DNA from: Hymenobacter cheonanensis
GTDB lineage: Bacteria; Bacteroidota; Bacteroidia; Cytophagales; Hymenobacteraceae
NCBI RefSeq assembly: GCF_030581075.1
Contig: NZ_JAUQSW010000008.1
Span: forward strand, 124,001 to 188,000
DNA: 64,000 nucleotides
Direction: 5' to 3'
The translations under genes and the position numbers were made by a program. Below the pieces are notes generated by a model. It had not been told where the DNA came from, ran no database searches, and saw nothing but the letters and a program-made list of their open reading frames with translations. Numbering within the stretch: the stretch's first letter is position 1; the number at the start of each line of letters is the position of its first letter. Of the stretch, positions 23,925 through 32,948 are shown in pieces.

Positions 23925-25028
23925 TTGACTTTTCCCAAGCTATTATTTCGGCTGCCTGTGCTGTGGCTGCTGCTGGCCTGCTGGCTAGGGGCTGGTGCTC
24001 CTGCGCAGGCTCAGCGCCGCAAAAAGACTCCTGTGAAATCGGGTACGGGTGCGTCGCGCGATTTTTTTCGGATTCGCACGCCCAAAATGCGCTACGTGAA
24101 GCCCGACACGACCACCATTATTGAAACGGAGGAAGTACCCGACGACCGCTCGGACGCTGCCAAGTCGATATTTAACCCGGCCCGTAAGCTCAGCATTGTA
24201 AGCGAAGACACGACCACGCTCAATGAGGGCGGGCAGGAGATAGTGGAGATGTCGGACGAGGTGCTGATTGACTCGTCGTGGGTAAAGGTGGCGGGCTACT
24301 ATGCCATTTGGGACACGCACAACATCAACCCCTACCGGGTGGACGGCCGGCGCATCCGCGATACGCTGACCCTAAAGCTTGTGGACCCACTGCGCCAGCA
24401 CTATGCCAAGATGCCGCTGGTGAAAACGCCGATTACCTCGGGCTTTACCTTTCGCTGGGGGCGCTGGCACTTCGGGGTAGACCTGGACCTGGATACGGGC
24501 GACTCGGTGCGGGCGGCCTTCGACGGCGTTATCCGCATCAGCAAGTGGGACGGCGGCGGCTACGGCAACTACCTGCTGGTGCGCCATTATAATGGCCTCG
24601 AAACGCTTTATGGGCACTTGAGCAAGCCGCTGGTGCCGGTGGGCACTTTTGTGCGGGCCGGGCAGGTAATTGGGCTAGGGGGCAGCACGGGGCGCAGCAC
24701 GGGCTCGCACCTGCACTTCGAGGTGCGCTACGAGGGTAATCCCATTAACCCGACTTACGTGTATGATTTCCCCGATTACAAGCTGCGGGGCGAGACGTTT
24801 ACGATTACTTCGGCGCTGTTCAACTACTACAGCCGGGCACTGCACCGCGGCAGCCGCAGCCGCGGCGAGCCTACGGCGGCCCGCCAGGTAGCCACCCACA
24901 AAATTCGCTCGGGCGATACGCTCTCCGAAATTGCCGACCGCTACGGCGTGCGCGTGAGCACCCTCAAGCGCCTTAACCCCAGCCTGCACGGCAAGCTGCA
25001 GCCCGGTAAGAAACTGCGGGTCAAATAA
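23925..25028 (+). CDS. M23 family metallopeptidase with LysM domain
   Basis: 367 residues from a TTG at 23925, chosen because it gives a short signal peptide (LLFRLPVLWLLLACWLGAGAPAQA); a TTG at 23913 is also in frame. Residues about 165-285 form the LytM/M23 domain with zinc ligands in RWHFGVDLDLDTGD and HLHFEV. A C-terminal LysM repeat (HKIRSGDTLSEIADRYGVRVSTLKRLNP) binds peptidoglycan. It is a periplasmic or outer-membrane endopeptidase or, if zinc binding is incomplete, an amidase activator. The stop codon overlaps the left arm of the inverted repeat at 25028. Confidence 0.9.
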   Translation: MTFPKLLFRLPVLWLLLACWLGAGAPAQAQRRKKTPVKSGTGASRDFFRIRTPKMRYVKPDTTTIIETEEVPDDRSDAAKSIFNPARKLSIVSEDTTTLNEGGQEIVEMSDEVLIDSSWVKVAGYYAIWDTHNINPYRVDGRRIRDTLTLKLVDPLRQHYAKMPLVKTPITSGFTFRWGRWHFGVDLDLDTGDSVRAAFDGVIRISKWDGGGYGNYLLVRHYNGLETLYGHLSKPLVPVGTFVRAGQVIGLGGSTGRSTGSHLHFEVRYEGNPINPTYVYDFPDYKLRGETFTITSALFNYYSRALHRGSRSRGEPTAARQVATHKIRSGDTLSEIADRYGVRVSTLKRLNPSLHGKLQPGKKLRVK

Positions 25029-25204
25029 ATCACGGATTACGCGGATTTAAACGGATTGCACGGATTTTGTGGACGCCCTGCTTTTCGTACTGCCTGTTCT
25101 CGTGCATTGAATTAATTGAGCCTGCCGGCTTAGGTCGGTGGAAATACGTACTCAACCGTCCACAAAATCCGTGCAATCCGTTTAAATCCGCGTAATCCGT
25201 GATT
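25028..25204. repeat. 48-bp perfect inverted repeat around an 81-bp centre
   Basis: Positions 25028-25075 and 25157-25204 are perfect reverse complements over 48 bp and are built from copies of short units such as ATCCGTG and CGGATT. The left arm begins at the stop of the peptidase gene and the right arm contains the start codon of bshB1 (25199). Long hairpins of this 'CGGATT' type are scattered repeats in related genomes. Confidence 0.9.
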
Positions 25205-25927
25205 AAAGTAGATATTCTGGCCCTGGGGGCCCACCCCGACGATGTGGAGATGTCGTGCTCGGGCACGCTGCTGGCCGCCGTAGCGGCGGGCAAAAAAGTG
25301 GGTATTGTGGATTTTACACGGGGCGAGCTGGGCACGCGCGGCACACCCGAAACCCGGGCCGCCGAGTCGGCGGCGGCCAGCCAGATTTTGCAGCTAAGCG
25401 TGCGCGAAAACCTGGGGCTGCCCGATGGCTTTTTCAAAAACGACCGCGAGCACCAGTTGCCGCTCATCGCGGCCATCCGGCGCTACCAGCCCGAGATTGT
25501 GCTCTGCAACGCCATCAGTGACCGCCACCCCGACCACGGGCGCGCCGCGCAGCTCGCCACCGACGCCTGCTTTTTGAGCGGCCTGCGCATGATAGAAACG
25601 CTAGGGGAGGACGGCCAGCCGCAGGCCGCCTGGCGCCCCAAGCACGTGTACCATTACATTCAGGACCGGCAGATTCCGGCCGATTTTGTGGTGGATATCA
25701 CGCCCCACTGGGCCGGCAAGTGGGCCAGTATCAACGCCTATGGCACGCAGTTCTTCAACGCCAATGCCGACCCCACAGCGCCGCAAACCTACTTGTCGGG
25801 CCAAACCTTTGCGCATTTTATGGAAGCGCGGGCCCGCGAGTTTGGCCACCTGATAGGGGTGGAGTTTGGCGAAGGCTACACCGTGCAGCGGCCGGTGGGC
25901 GTGAGGGAGCTAGGCGACTTGATTTGA
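25199..25927 (+). CDS. bshB1: Bacillithiol biosynthesis deacetylase BshB1
   Basis: 242 residues from GTG 25199, which lies within the right arm of the inverted repeat. Zinc-binding AHPDDVE (about residues 11-17) and HPDHG (about 111-115) are the PIG-L/LmbE signature, and the middle TRGELGTRGTPETRAAE with VRENLGLPDG is typical for BshB1. The enzyme removes the acetyl group from GlcNAc-malate to make the precursor of bacillithiol, the low-molecular-weight thiol of this phylum. It ends in front of a terminator shared with the convergent kup gene. Confidence 0.95.
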   Translation: MIKVDILALGAHPDDVEMSCSGTLLAAVAAGKKVGIVDFTRGELGTRGTPETRAAESAAASQILQLSVRENLGLPDGFFKNDREHQLPLIAAIRRYQPEIVLCNAISDRHPDHGRAAQLATDACFLSGLRMIETLGEDGQPQAAWRPKHVYHYIQDRQIPADFVVDITPHWAGKWASINAYGTQFFNANADPTAPQTYLSGQTFAHFMEARAREFGHLIGVEFGEGYTVQRPVGVRELGDLI

Positions 25928-25942
25928 TAGCATAAGCGCCGG

Positions 25943-25992
25943 AAAAGCAACCACCCCCGTTCTGCCGAGCAGGACGGGGGTGGTTGCTTTTT
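25943..25992. terminator. Bidirectional terminator between bshB1 and kup
   Basis: AAAAGCAACCACCCCCGT (25943-25960) pairs with ACGGGGGTGGTTGCTTTT (25974-25991), with A and T runs on the two sides; it can stop transcription from both convergent genes. Confidence 0.92.
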
Positions 25993-26007
25993 CTCCTGTC
26001 TTCGGGC

Positions 26008-28050
26008 TTATATCTTTTCCGGGGCTAGCTCGGCCTGAACGCTGGCGGCCGGCACGGGGTCCTGGGCTTGCTCGGGCTCGTCGCGCAGCAGGGCGTGGGT
26101 GGCGGGGGCAGGCTTGATGGTGAGCGGCACTTTTTCGAGGGCCACGTCGCTGGTATCGAGGCCGAAGAGCTGCTGGTCGGAGATGGCGAAGCGGTTGATG
26201 AAAAAGTAGCCGTTCAGGATAAAGCGCTCCTTAAAGCTGAGTTCGTTGTCGTGGCTCAGCACCTTTTCGAGCACCACGAAGCGGAAGTCGCCGGGCATGT
26301 GGTACCTGGCCAGCGAGTCGTAGCGCGAGGTGATGTCGATTTCGCCGCGCTCGCCCATCTGCTCCAGCACCCGGCGAAAGAGCAGGTTGAGGCGCGGCTG
26401 CACCCGGAAGCCCAGCCGGAAGTTGATTTTATACGCCACGCCGGGCACCAGCTCCTCCACCGAGTAGCGGGTCGAGTAGGGGTCGGTGGCGATGCTCATA
26501 TTGATAAACCAGTAGCGGTCGGCGCGCTTGGGCTGCTTGCGCAGGATGGAATACAGAATCTCGTTTTCCAGCTCGCCGGCTTTTTTGCTGTGCGTGAGGT
26601 ACACGAGGTTGCTGGCGTACTTGCTCACCGATTCGTCCTGGCTCAGCTCCTGCAAGGTGGGCTTGGTGCCGGCCACCGGCAGCAAGCTCAGCAGGCTGTT
26701 CTTGATTTCGCGGCCCCGGTAGCCCACGTACATCATCGAAATCAGGCCCCACTCGAAGACAAGGATGCCGAGCCGGTTGAGCAGCTTGGTGATGTTGGCG
26801 ATGAGAAACGAGAACTCGACGGTGAGAAAAACGAGCATAATCAGCCCCACCACCGGAATGGCCCAGTGCTTCACGCCGCGCAGGTACTGCATCAGCAGCA
26901 GGCTGGTCATGAGCATAGCCACCGTGATGCTGAAGCCGTAGGCGGCCGTCATGGCCTCCGAGGTCTTGAACCACAGCTGCACGCACACGCAGCCAAACCA
27001 CAGCAGCCAGTTGATGCTGGGCACGTATATCTGGCCGCGCTGGTCGGTAGGAAACAGCACCCGCACCTTGGGCCAGAAGCGCAGGCTAACGGCCTCGGAA
27101 ATAAGCGTATACGAGCCTGATATGAGTGCCTGCGACGCAATGATGGTGGCTAGCGTGGCCAGCACAATAAGCGGCACGATGGCCCACTGCGGCGCAATCA
27201 TAAAAAACGGATTCTGGTTCGAGGCCAGCGTGTGGCCCACATGGCCCATCGTCCAGGCGGCCTGGCCCAGGTAGTTGAGCACCAAGGCGCTCTTGACAAA
27301 AATCCAGGACGTGCGGATGTTCTTCCGGCCGCAGTGGCCCAGGTCAGAGTACAGCGCCTCGGCCCCGGTGGTGCACAGGAACACGGCCCCTAGCAGCCAG
27401 AAGCCCTTCGGGTATTCGGTGAGCAGCCGGATGGCGTAGGCCGGGTTGAGGGCGGCCAGCACGCCGGGATAGTGCAAAATCTGGGCTAGCCCCAGCGCCG
27501 CGATGGCCGAGAACCAGAGCAGCATAATGGGCCCGAACGCCGCGCCCACTACCTTGGTGCCAAACTGCTGAAACGCGAACAGCAGCGTGATAATGGCAAT
27601 AACGATGAAGACAATCGTTTCTGTATTGAGCGCCGGATAGAGGATTTTCAGGCCTTCGATGGCCGACGACACCGAGATGGGGGGCGTAATAATACCATCG
27701 GCCAGCAGCGTGCCGGCGCCAATAATAGCCGGAAACAGCAGCCACTTGCCCCGGCTTTTAACCAGTGAGAACAGCGAGAAAATGCCGCCTTCGCCGTGGT
27801 TGTCGGCCTCCAGCGTGAGCAGAATGTACTTGATGGTCGTCTGGAGCGTGAGCGTCCAGAATACGGCCGATACGCCGCCAAACACCAGCAGCTGGCTCAC
27901 CGGCCGCTCGCCGATGATGGTTTGGAACACGTAGAGCGGCGAGGTGCCGATGTCGCCGAAAATGATGCCGAGCGTGACCAGCAGCCCTGCCGCCGACACG
28001 CGGCGCAGGTGAATGTTGTCTTCGGTGGGCAGGGCCAGGGAGGAGGACAT
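26008..28050 (-). CDS. kup: KUP-type potassium uptake protein
   Basis: 680 residues. Begins LLVTLGIIFGDIGTSPLYVFQ, the family signature, followed by about twelve membrane segments (for example ADNHGEGGIFSLFSLVK and GAGTLLADGIITPPISVSSA) and a cytoplasmic C-terminal part of about 200 residues. Kup proteins import K+ together with protons. The gene follows the sensor kinase gene on the same strand with a 60-bp gap, so the kinase may be co-transcribed with it. Confidence 0.96.
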   Translation of the reverse strand: MSSSLALPTEDNIHLRRVSAAGLLVTLGIIFGDIGTSPLYVFQTIIGERPVSQLLVFGGVSAVFWTLTLQTTIKYILLTLEADNHGEGGIFSLFSLVKSRGKWLLFPAIIGAGTLLADGIITPPISVSSAIEGLKILYPALNTETIVFIVIAIITLLFAFQQFGTKVVGAAFGPIMLLWFSAIAALGLAQILHYPGVLAALNPAYAIRLLTEYPKGFWLLGAVFLCTTGAEALYSDLGHCGRKNIRTSWIFVKSALVLNYLGQAAWTMGHVGHTLASNQNPFFMIAPQWAIVPLIVLATLATIIASQALISGSYTLISEAVSLRFWPKVRVLFPTDQRGQIYVPSINWLLWFGCVCVQLWFKTSEAMTAAYGFSITVAMLMTSLLLMQYLRGVKHWAIPVVGLIMLVFLTVEFSFLIANITKLLNRLGILVFEWGLISMMYVGYRGREIKNSLLSLLPVAGTKPTLQELSQDESVSKYASNLVYLTHSKKAGELENEILYSILRKQPKRADRYWFINMSIATDPYSTRYSVEELVPGVAYKINFRLGFRVQPRLNLLFRRVLEQMGERGEIDITSRYDSLARYHMPGDFRFVVLEKVLSHDNELSFKERFILNGYFFINRFAISDQQLFGLDTSDVALEKVPLTIKPAPATHALLRDEPEQAQDPVPAASVQAELAPEKI

Positions 28051-28110
28051 TTGAATTAATTAGGAGTTTTGAATTAGGAGTGATGAGTTGCCGCGACGGC
28101 CTAACTGGGG

Positions 28111-29877
28111 CTAGGCCACGGGCAGCGTGAAATAGAAGGTGCTGCCCTGGCCAGCAGTGCTCTCGACGCCCAGCTCGCCGCCCTGGCTGGCGATGAACTC
28201 GCGCGAGATGCTCAGGCCCAGGCCCGTACCGTGGTCGTCGTGGGGGCTGGCCTCGGGCGCGGCCGGGCCCTGGGCGAAGCGCTCGAAAATGCGCTGCTGG
28301 TCGGCCAGGGCAATGCCGGGGCCGTGGTCCTGCACCTGCACGCGCACGGCGCGGCGGTCGGGCGTGGGGGCAGCGCTGAGCAGAATGTGGCCCTGCTCGG
28401 GCGAGTAGCGCACGGCATTCACCAGCAGGTTGAGCAGCACCCAGGTCGTTTTCTCGTGGTCGGCGCGGATGGGCGGCAGGTTGGCGGGCAGCTCGGTATC
28501 GAGGGTGAGGTGGCGGGCCCGCAGCTGCAGCCGCAGTGGCGAGGTGGCGGCAGCCACGAGGTCGGGCACGGCCAGGGGGCGCGGGTCGAGGGCAATGCCC
28601 TGGCCCACGTCGAGGCGGGCCACCGTCAGCAGCTCGCCCACGAGGCGTAGCAGGCGCTGGTTTTCCTGTTTCATGGTGGCTACCAGCTCCTGCTGCTCGG
28701 CATTGAGGGAGCCCACGCGCGGGTCGTGCAAGAGCTTGAGATTGAAATTGATACTGGAAAGCGGCGTTTTCAGCTCGTGCGATACCGTGGCCAGGAAGTC
28801 CGACTTCGTCTGGTCGAGCTGCCGAAAGGCTGACACGTTGCGCAGGGCCAGGACCGTGCCCACGGCCTCCATCTGGTCGCGCGCCTCGTTGAAGGCCACC
28901 GCCTCGTGCACCCACAGCTGGTAGTGGGCCGGGGCGCCATCGGGCCCCACCACGGCCAGGGGCTGCGGGCCGGCCGGGCGCTGGGCCACCGGCAGCAGCG
29001 CCGGGGCCAGCAGCTGGGCAAATACCGGGTTTTCCTGGGCCAGCTCGGCGGCGGGGCGGGCCAGCACCTGGCTTTCGGCCAGGCCCAGCAGGGCGCAGGC
29101 CGCCGGGTTGGCCACGAGCACGCGGCGGCCGGGGTCAAGCAGAAAAAGCGGCTCGCTAAGGGTATGCACGAGGCCGCTGGTGCGGTTGCGCTCGGTTACC
29201 ACATCGGCCAGGCTGTGGCTGCGAATGTCCTGCACGTGCACCAGCAGGCGGTTGAAGGCCGCCGTAACCTGGCCCACCTCGTCGGTGCTCTCGATGGGCA
29301 CCGTCACCGCAAAATTGGTGCGCGTGGCGTAGTCGAGGCTGGCAGCCAGCTTGCGCAGGCCGCCCACGGCCGCCTGCGGCACGCTGCCCACCAGCATCAG
29401 CCCCACTAGGGCGCTCAGCACGCTGAACAGCAGCAGGTAGCTCTTGGCCTGGGCGGCGGCGTGCATAGCCCGGCCGTTCTTGCGGGTCAGGGCCGTCATG
29501 TTCAGGGCCACCACGCGGTGGGTAAGCTGGCGCAGCCGCGCCTGGCCGGCGGCCGGGTCGGTGCCGGGGTAGCCAGCCAGCGTTTGGGTCAGGCTATCGA
29601 CGAGCCGGCGCTCGCCGGGCTCGGTCACGTTGTCGGCCTCGCGGTCGAGCAGCGTGTGCAGGCGGGCCAGGGCAGGCCCGTTGGCGGGGCGGGCGGCTAG
29701 CCCATCGAGCGCCTGCAACATGCCTTGGCCAAGCTGTACCGAGTAAAAATTCTCCTGCAATACCGCCCGGTTGGCCCGGTCGAGGCGGCCCAGCGTGGCG
29801 TAGCCGTAGCAGCCAATGCCGAGCAGCAGCCCCAGCATCGCCAGAAACCCCAACGTAATTTTTGCTTGCAGTTGCAT
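28111..29877 (-). CDS. Membrane sensor histidine kinase
   Basis: 588 residues. Membrane segments at about 7-27 and 149-171 enclose a helical periplasmic sensor region; a HAMP domain (about 175-225, ESTDEVGQVTAAFNRLL), a PAS domain (about 245-350), the phospho-acceptor His in FLATVSHELKTPLSS (about residue 378), and an ATPase domain with NLLVNAVRYS, DHGPGIA and GTGLGLSI. The arrangement is of the KinB/NtrY type that works with NtrC-like regulators, and such a regulator gene lies 338 bp upstream. It probably autophosphorylates in response to an envelope or ion signal; the link to potassium is suggested only by its neighbour kup. Confidence 0.93.
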   Translation of the reverse strand: MQLQAKITLGFLAMLGLLLGIGCYGYATLGRLDRANRAVLQENFYSVQLGQGMLQALDGLAARPANGPALARLHTLLDREADNVTEPGERRLVDSLTQTLAGYPGTDPAAGQARLRQLTHRVVALNMTALTRKNGRAMHAAAQAKSYLLLFSVLSALVGLMLVGSVPQAAVGGLRKLAASLDYATRTNFAVTVPIESTDEVGQVTAAFNRLLVHVQDIRSHSLADVVTERNRTSGLVHTLSEPLFLLDPGRRVLVANPAACALLGLAESQVLARPAAELAQENPVFAQLLAPALLPVAQRPAGPQPLAVVGPDGAPAHYQLWVHEAVAFNEARDQMEAVGTVLALRNVSAFRQLDQTKSDFLATVSHELKTPLSSINFNLKLLHDPRVGSLNAEQQELVATMKQENQRLLRLVGELLTVARLDVGQGIALDPRPLAVPDLVAAATSPLRLQLRARHLTLDTELPANLPPIRADHEKTTWVLLNLLVNAVRYSPEQGHILLSAAPTPDRRAVRVQVQDHGPGIALADQQRIFERFAQGPAAPEASPHDDHGTGLGLSISREFIASQGGELGVESTAGQGSTFYFTLPVA

Positions 29878-30043
29878 GGTAGCCGCCGGCGGGCCGCATT
29901 AGGGCGGGGCCGGCGTGCCAGGGCTAGCGAAAGGCGGGCCTGGCTAGCCCGTCGGCAATTTATTTTGCTTATGCAATTGATAATGAAGGAAATAAATTAC
30001 TGGCGGCTTATTGCCGTGGCTAGGGCAATTGCCGCGGGTGGGT

Positions 30044-30072
30044 CATTTTGACCCGGTGGCCAGGTCAAAATG
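30044..30072. promoter_or_regulatory. 10-bp inverted repeat upstream of the kinase gene
   Basis: CATTTTGACC (30044-30053) and GGTCAAAATG (30063-30072) are perfect reverse complements nine bases apart, about 170 bp upstream of the kinase gene. Distance and symmetry suit an enhancer site for the NtrC-type regulator encoded next to it. Confidence 0.6.
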
Positions 30073-30087
30073 GGCCTATCCGGTCGC

Positions 30088-30194
30088 CTGTCATGGCGAG
30101 CAAAGTGAAGCCATCCTTCCTGCACGTTAGGGTTAGAATACCAACGAATGAGGAAAGATTGCCGCGCTCTACTGCGTTGCGCCCGCCATGACAG
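30088..30194. repeat. Hairpin repeat (TGTCATGGCG family)
   Basis: CTGTCATGGCG (30088-30098) and CGCCATGACAG (30184-30194) bound a 107-bp unit between regulator and kinase. The inner text (GAGCAAAGTGAAGCCATCCTTCC … GGAAAGATTGCCGCG) keeps partial complementarity. It resembles in style the GTCATGC hairpins found further right. The 338-bp gap 29878-30215 holds this and the dyad at 30044, and no gene. Confidence 0.75.
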
Positions 30195-30215
30195 ACGATT
30201 ATGCTCTGCTCACGG

Positions 30216-31577
30216 CTACTCCCGGCCCAGGCCGTACTCCTCAATTTTGCGGTAAAGCGTCTTCACGCCGATGCCCAGCTGGCGGGCGGCCTCCATTTTG
30301 TTGCCGCTGGCTTCGCGCAGCACCTGGCCAATGTGGCGGGCCTCCACGGCGCGCAGGCTGCGGTCGGTGGGGTCGGCGGGGGTGGGGGCGGGCAGGTGCT
30401 GAAACTCGGGCGGCAGGTCGTCGAGGGTTAGCGGCTGGTTGTCGAAGGCTAGGATGGCGGCGCGCTCCAGCACGTTTTTAAGCTCGCGCACATTGCCCGG
30501 CCAGGGGTAGCGGGCCAGGCGCGCCAGGGCCTCGGGCTCGAAGCCGGGCAGGCGCTTGCGCAGCTTGGCCGCAAACACCTGCAGGAAGTGCCGGGCCAGC
30601 GGGGCCACGTCGTCGGGCCGGGCGCTGAGCGGCGGCACGGCCAGCTCAAACACCGAAAGCCGGTAGTACAAATCGGGCCGAAAATGCCCCTCAGCGGCCT
30701 CCTGGCGCAGGTTGCGGTTGGTGGCCGCGATGAGGCGCACGTTTACCCTGGTGGGCCGGGTATCGCCGAGCTTGGTAAATTCCTGGGTTTCGAGCACCCG
30801 CAGAAATTTGGCCTGCACGGCCAAGTCCAGCTCGCCAATCTCGTCTAAGAAGAGCGTGCCGCCGCTAGCCTCCTCCAGCAGCCCCTTCTTATCGGCCAGC
30901 GCCCCGGTAAAGGCGCCTTTGCGGTAGCCAAACAGCTCCGACTCCAACAAATCTTTCGGAAACGCGCTGCAATTAACGGCCACAAACGGCTTGCCCCGGC
31001 GCCCGCTCGCCTGGTGAATGGCCTGGGCAAATAACTCCTTGCCCGCGCCGGTGGGCCCTTCGAGCAGCACGGTGCTATCGGTGGGGGCCACGCGCTCGGC
31101 CAGGGCCCTGGCCCGGGTCAGGGCGGCCGATTGCCCAATCATGGCCTCAAAAGTATACTGCTGGCCCACCTGCTTTTCAAGCTCGGCCACGCGGCGGCGC
31201 AGCCGGGCCTTTTCCACGGCGCGGGCCACTACCACGAGCAGCTGGTCGTCCGAATCGCCCTTGGTGAGGTAGTCGAAGGCGCCCTGCTTCATGGCCTGCA
31301 CGCCGTCGGGCACGGTGCCGTAGGCCGTGAGCAGGATGATTTCGGCCAGCGGGGCGGCGGCCTGGTAGCGCGGCAGCAGGGCCACGCCGTGGCCGTCGGG
31401 CAGCTTCACATCGGAAAGAATGACGAGGATTTCGCCTGCGTGCTCGGCCAGGGTCTGGAGGCCGCGGCGGGCATCGGGAGCTTGCAGCACGGTGTAGCCC
31501 TCCAGCTCCAGCACCCTGGCCAGCACCTGGCGCAGGCGGTTTTCGTCGTCGATGAGCAGAAGCGTGGGCTGAGGCAT
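30216..31577 (-). CDS. Sigma-54-dependent response regulator (NtrC type)
   Basis: 453 residues. Receiver domain (about 1-120) with the acidic pair DDE, phosphorylation Asp in LSDVKLPDG (about residue 56) and Lys in YLTKGDS; AAA+ domain (about 143-380) with Walker A GPTGAGKE, the sigma-54 contact loop GAFTGA in GYRKGAFTGALAD, and Walker B LFLDEIGE; C-terminal Fis-type helix-turn-helix (NKMEAARQLGIGVKTLYRKI). It activates sigma-54 promoters when phosphorylated. The cognate kinase is most likely the neighbouring one, transcribed in the same direction. Confidence 0.95.
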   Translation of the reverse strand: MPQPTLLLIDDENRLRQVLARVLELEGYTVLQAPDARRGLQTLAEHAGEILVILSDVKLPDGHGVALLPRYQAAAPLAEIILLTAYGTVPDGVQAMKQGAFDYLTKGDSDDQLLVVVARAVEKARLRRRVAELEKQVGQQYTFEAMIGQSAALTRARALAERVAPTDSTVLLEGPTGAGKELFAQAIHQASGRRGKPFVAVNCSAFPKDLLESELFGYRKGAFTGALADKKGLLEEASGGTLFLDEIGELDLAVQAKFLRVLETQEFTKLGDTRPTRVNVRLIAATNRNLRQEAAEGHFRPDLYYRLSVFELAVPPLSARPDDVAPLARHFLQVFAAKLRKRLPGFEPEALARLARYPWPGNVRELKNVLERAAILAFDNQPLTLDDLPPEFQHLPAPTPADPTDRSLRAVEARHIGQVLREASGNKMEAARQLGIGVKTLYRKIEEYGLGRE

Positions 31578-31744
31578 GGGGCAAAGGTCAGCCGCAGAGG
31601 CAGTAATTACCGCCCCTGCTCACGGTGAGCGCCCCGTGGCAAGCCGCCTGGCACGGCCCGAAGGCGAATCGCTCGGCCTTTGTGCGGCTGCGCCTGCTGC
31701 GCTGCGCGCCCCCGATACGTGTGCTGGCTCTTTAATTTCTTGCC

Positions 31745-32758
31745 TCAAGCCAGCCCCAGCAGCTGGTCGGCATTGCGATAAGCCAGCTTAGCGATATCGG
31801 CCGGCGGCAGTTGTAGGCCGGCCAGCAACTCGTGGCCCGGCTTGTTGGGCGCGTAGGGATAATCGACTGAAAACAAGATGTTATCGAGCCCAAACGTGGC
31901 CAGGGCTGCCTCCAGCGGCGGGCGCGTGAAGATGCCGCTGGTGGTGATAAATACCTGGTCGCGCAGCGTCTGGCTGATGCTGCGCGGCAGCTGAGTCTGG
32001 TCGGCGGGCATGGTCAGGTCGGCGCGGGCCATCATCACGGGCAGCGTCTCGCCCATGTGGCCGATGATGAACCTGAGGCGCGGGTACGTTTCGAGCGTGC
32101 CGCTCAGGATAAGGCGCAGCACGTGGATGGCCGTTTCGGCGTGCCAGCCAAAGCCGGCCATGCTCAGGCGCTCGCCCAGCTCGTGGGGCAGGTTGCTGTA
32201 ATAAGCGGCCCGCACCGGCGCGGGCGGCACGCCGGGGTGCAGGTACAGCGGCACCCCTAGCGCCTCGGCGCGGGCCAGCAGCGGCGCAAATTTGGGGTCG
32301 TCGAGAAACAGCCCCTGGGTGGTGCCGTTAAGCATTGCGCCCCGAAACTGGTGCGTGCCCACGGTGCGCGCCAGCTCCTCGGCGGCAGCCACGGGGTTGG
32401 TCATGGGCAGGTGGGCAAAGCCAAAAAAGCGGCCGGGGTGCCGGGCAATGGCGGCGGCCAGCCGGTCGTTGTACTCCTGGGCGAAGGCCGGGCCCTCGGT
32501 GGGGCCTAGCAGCTCGGCGCCCGGCCCCGACACGGAGAGCACCTGCACGCTGATGCCGGCTTCGTCCATCAGGCGCAGGCGCTCGGCGCCAATTTCGGCC
32601 AGCTGGCTCGCCTGCTCGCGCACCGGCGAGTGGGGGTTGGCATTGGAAGGCCAGCCGGCCTGCTGCCGGGCCGCGAGCGGAATGCGCTCGACCATATCAG
32701 GAAAAGAAACGTGCTCTTCGAGCGCGACGATGCGCTGAGGCAAAGGCTGGGCGGGCAT
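31745..32758 (-). CDS. Amidohydrolase-2 family protein (ACMSD-like)
   Basis: 337 residues from ATG 32758; an earlier in-frame start adds an unlikely leader. TIM-barrel amidohydrolase with ALEEHVSFP at the start (first metal-ligand strand altered to E-E-H), PLYLHPGVPP, RFIIGHMGE and ILFSVDYPY, the His and Asp ligands of the ACMSD/gamma-resorcylate decarboxylase branch. Such enzymes decarboxylate or hydrolyse small aromatic or related acids. The substrate cannot be told from sequence. It stands alone between the regulator gene and the toxin-antitoxin pair. Confidence 0.85.
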   Translation of the reverse strand: MPAQPLPQRIVALEEHVSFPDMVERIPLAARQQAGWPSNANPHSPVREQASQLAEIGAERLRLMDEAGISVQVLSVSGPGAELLGPTEGPAFAQEYNDRLAAAIARHPGRFFGFAHLPMTNPVAAAEELARTVGTHQFRGAMLNGTTQGLFLDDPKFAPLLARAEALGVPLYLHPGVPPAPVRAAYYSNLPHELGERLSMAGFGWHAETAIHVLRLILSGTLETYPRLRFIIGHMGETLPVMMARADLTMPADQTQLPRSISQTLRDQVFITTSGIFTRPPLEAALATFGLDNILFSVDYPYAPNKPGHELLAGLQLPPADIAKLAYRNADQLLGLA

Positions 32759-32948
32759 AGCGGTAAGCGAAAAGTGGAAGAGGAACTGGACAGCAAACGA
32801 GCCCACTGGCCCGGGCGTTGCCAGCCGGGCTAGCCATTAAAAAGCAGCACGCGGAACGAAAAGTAAATTTTCCGTTTTGTAAAGAAAAATTTCCCATCTT
32901 TGCCGGGTGTTTGCCCGGCTGCATCGGGCTAGCCCATTTTCCTTGCCT

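Noticed and set aside
29914..29921. Sigma-54 promoter (CTGGCACG) upstream of the kinase gene
   Set aside because: The -24 half looks right but no GC stands at the needed -12 distance; the next GC is two bases too far.
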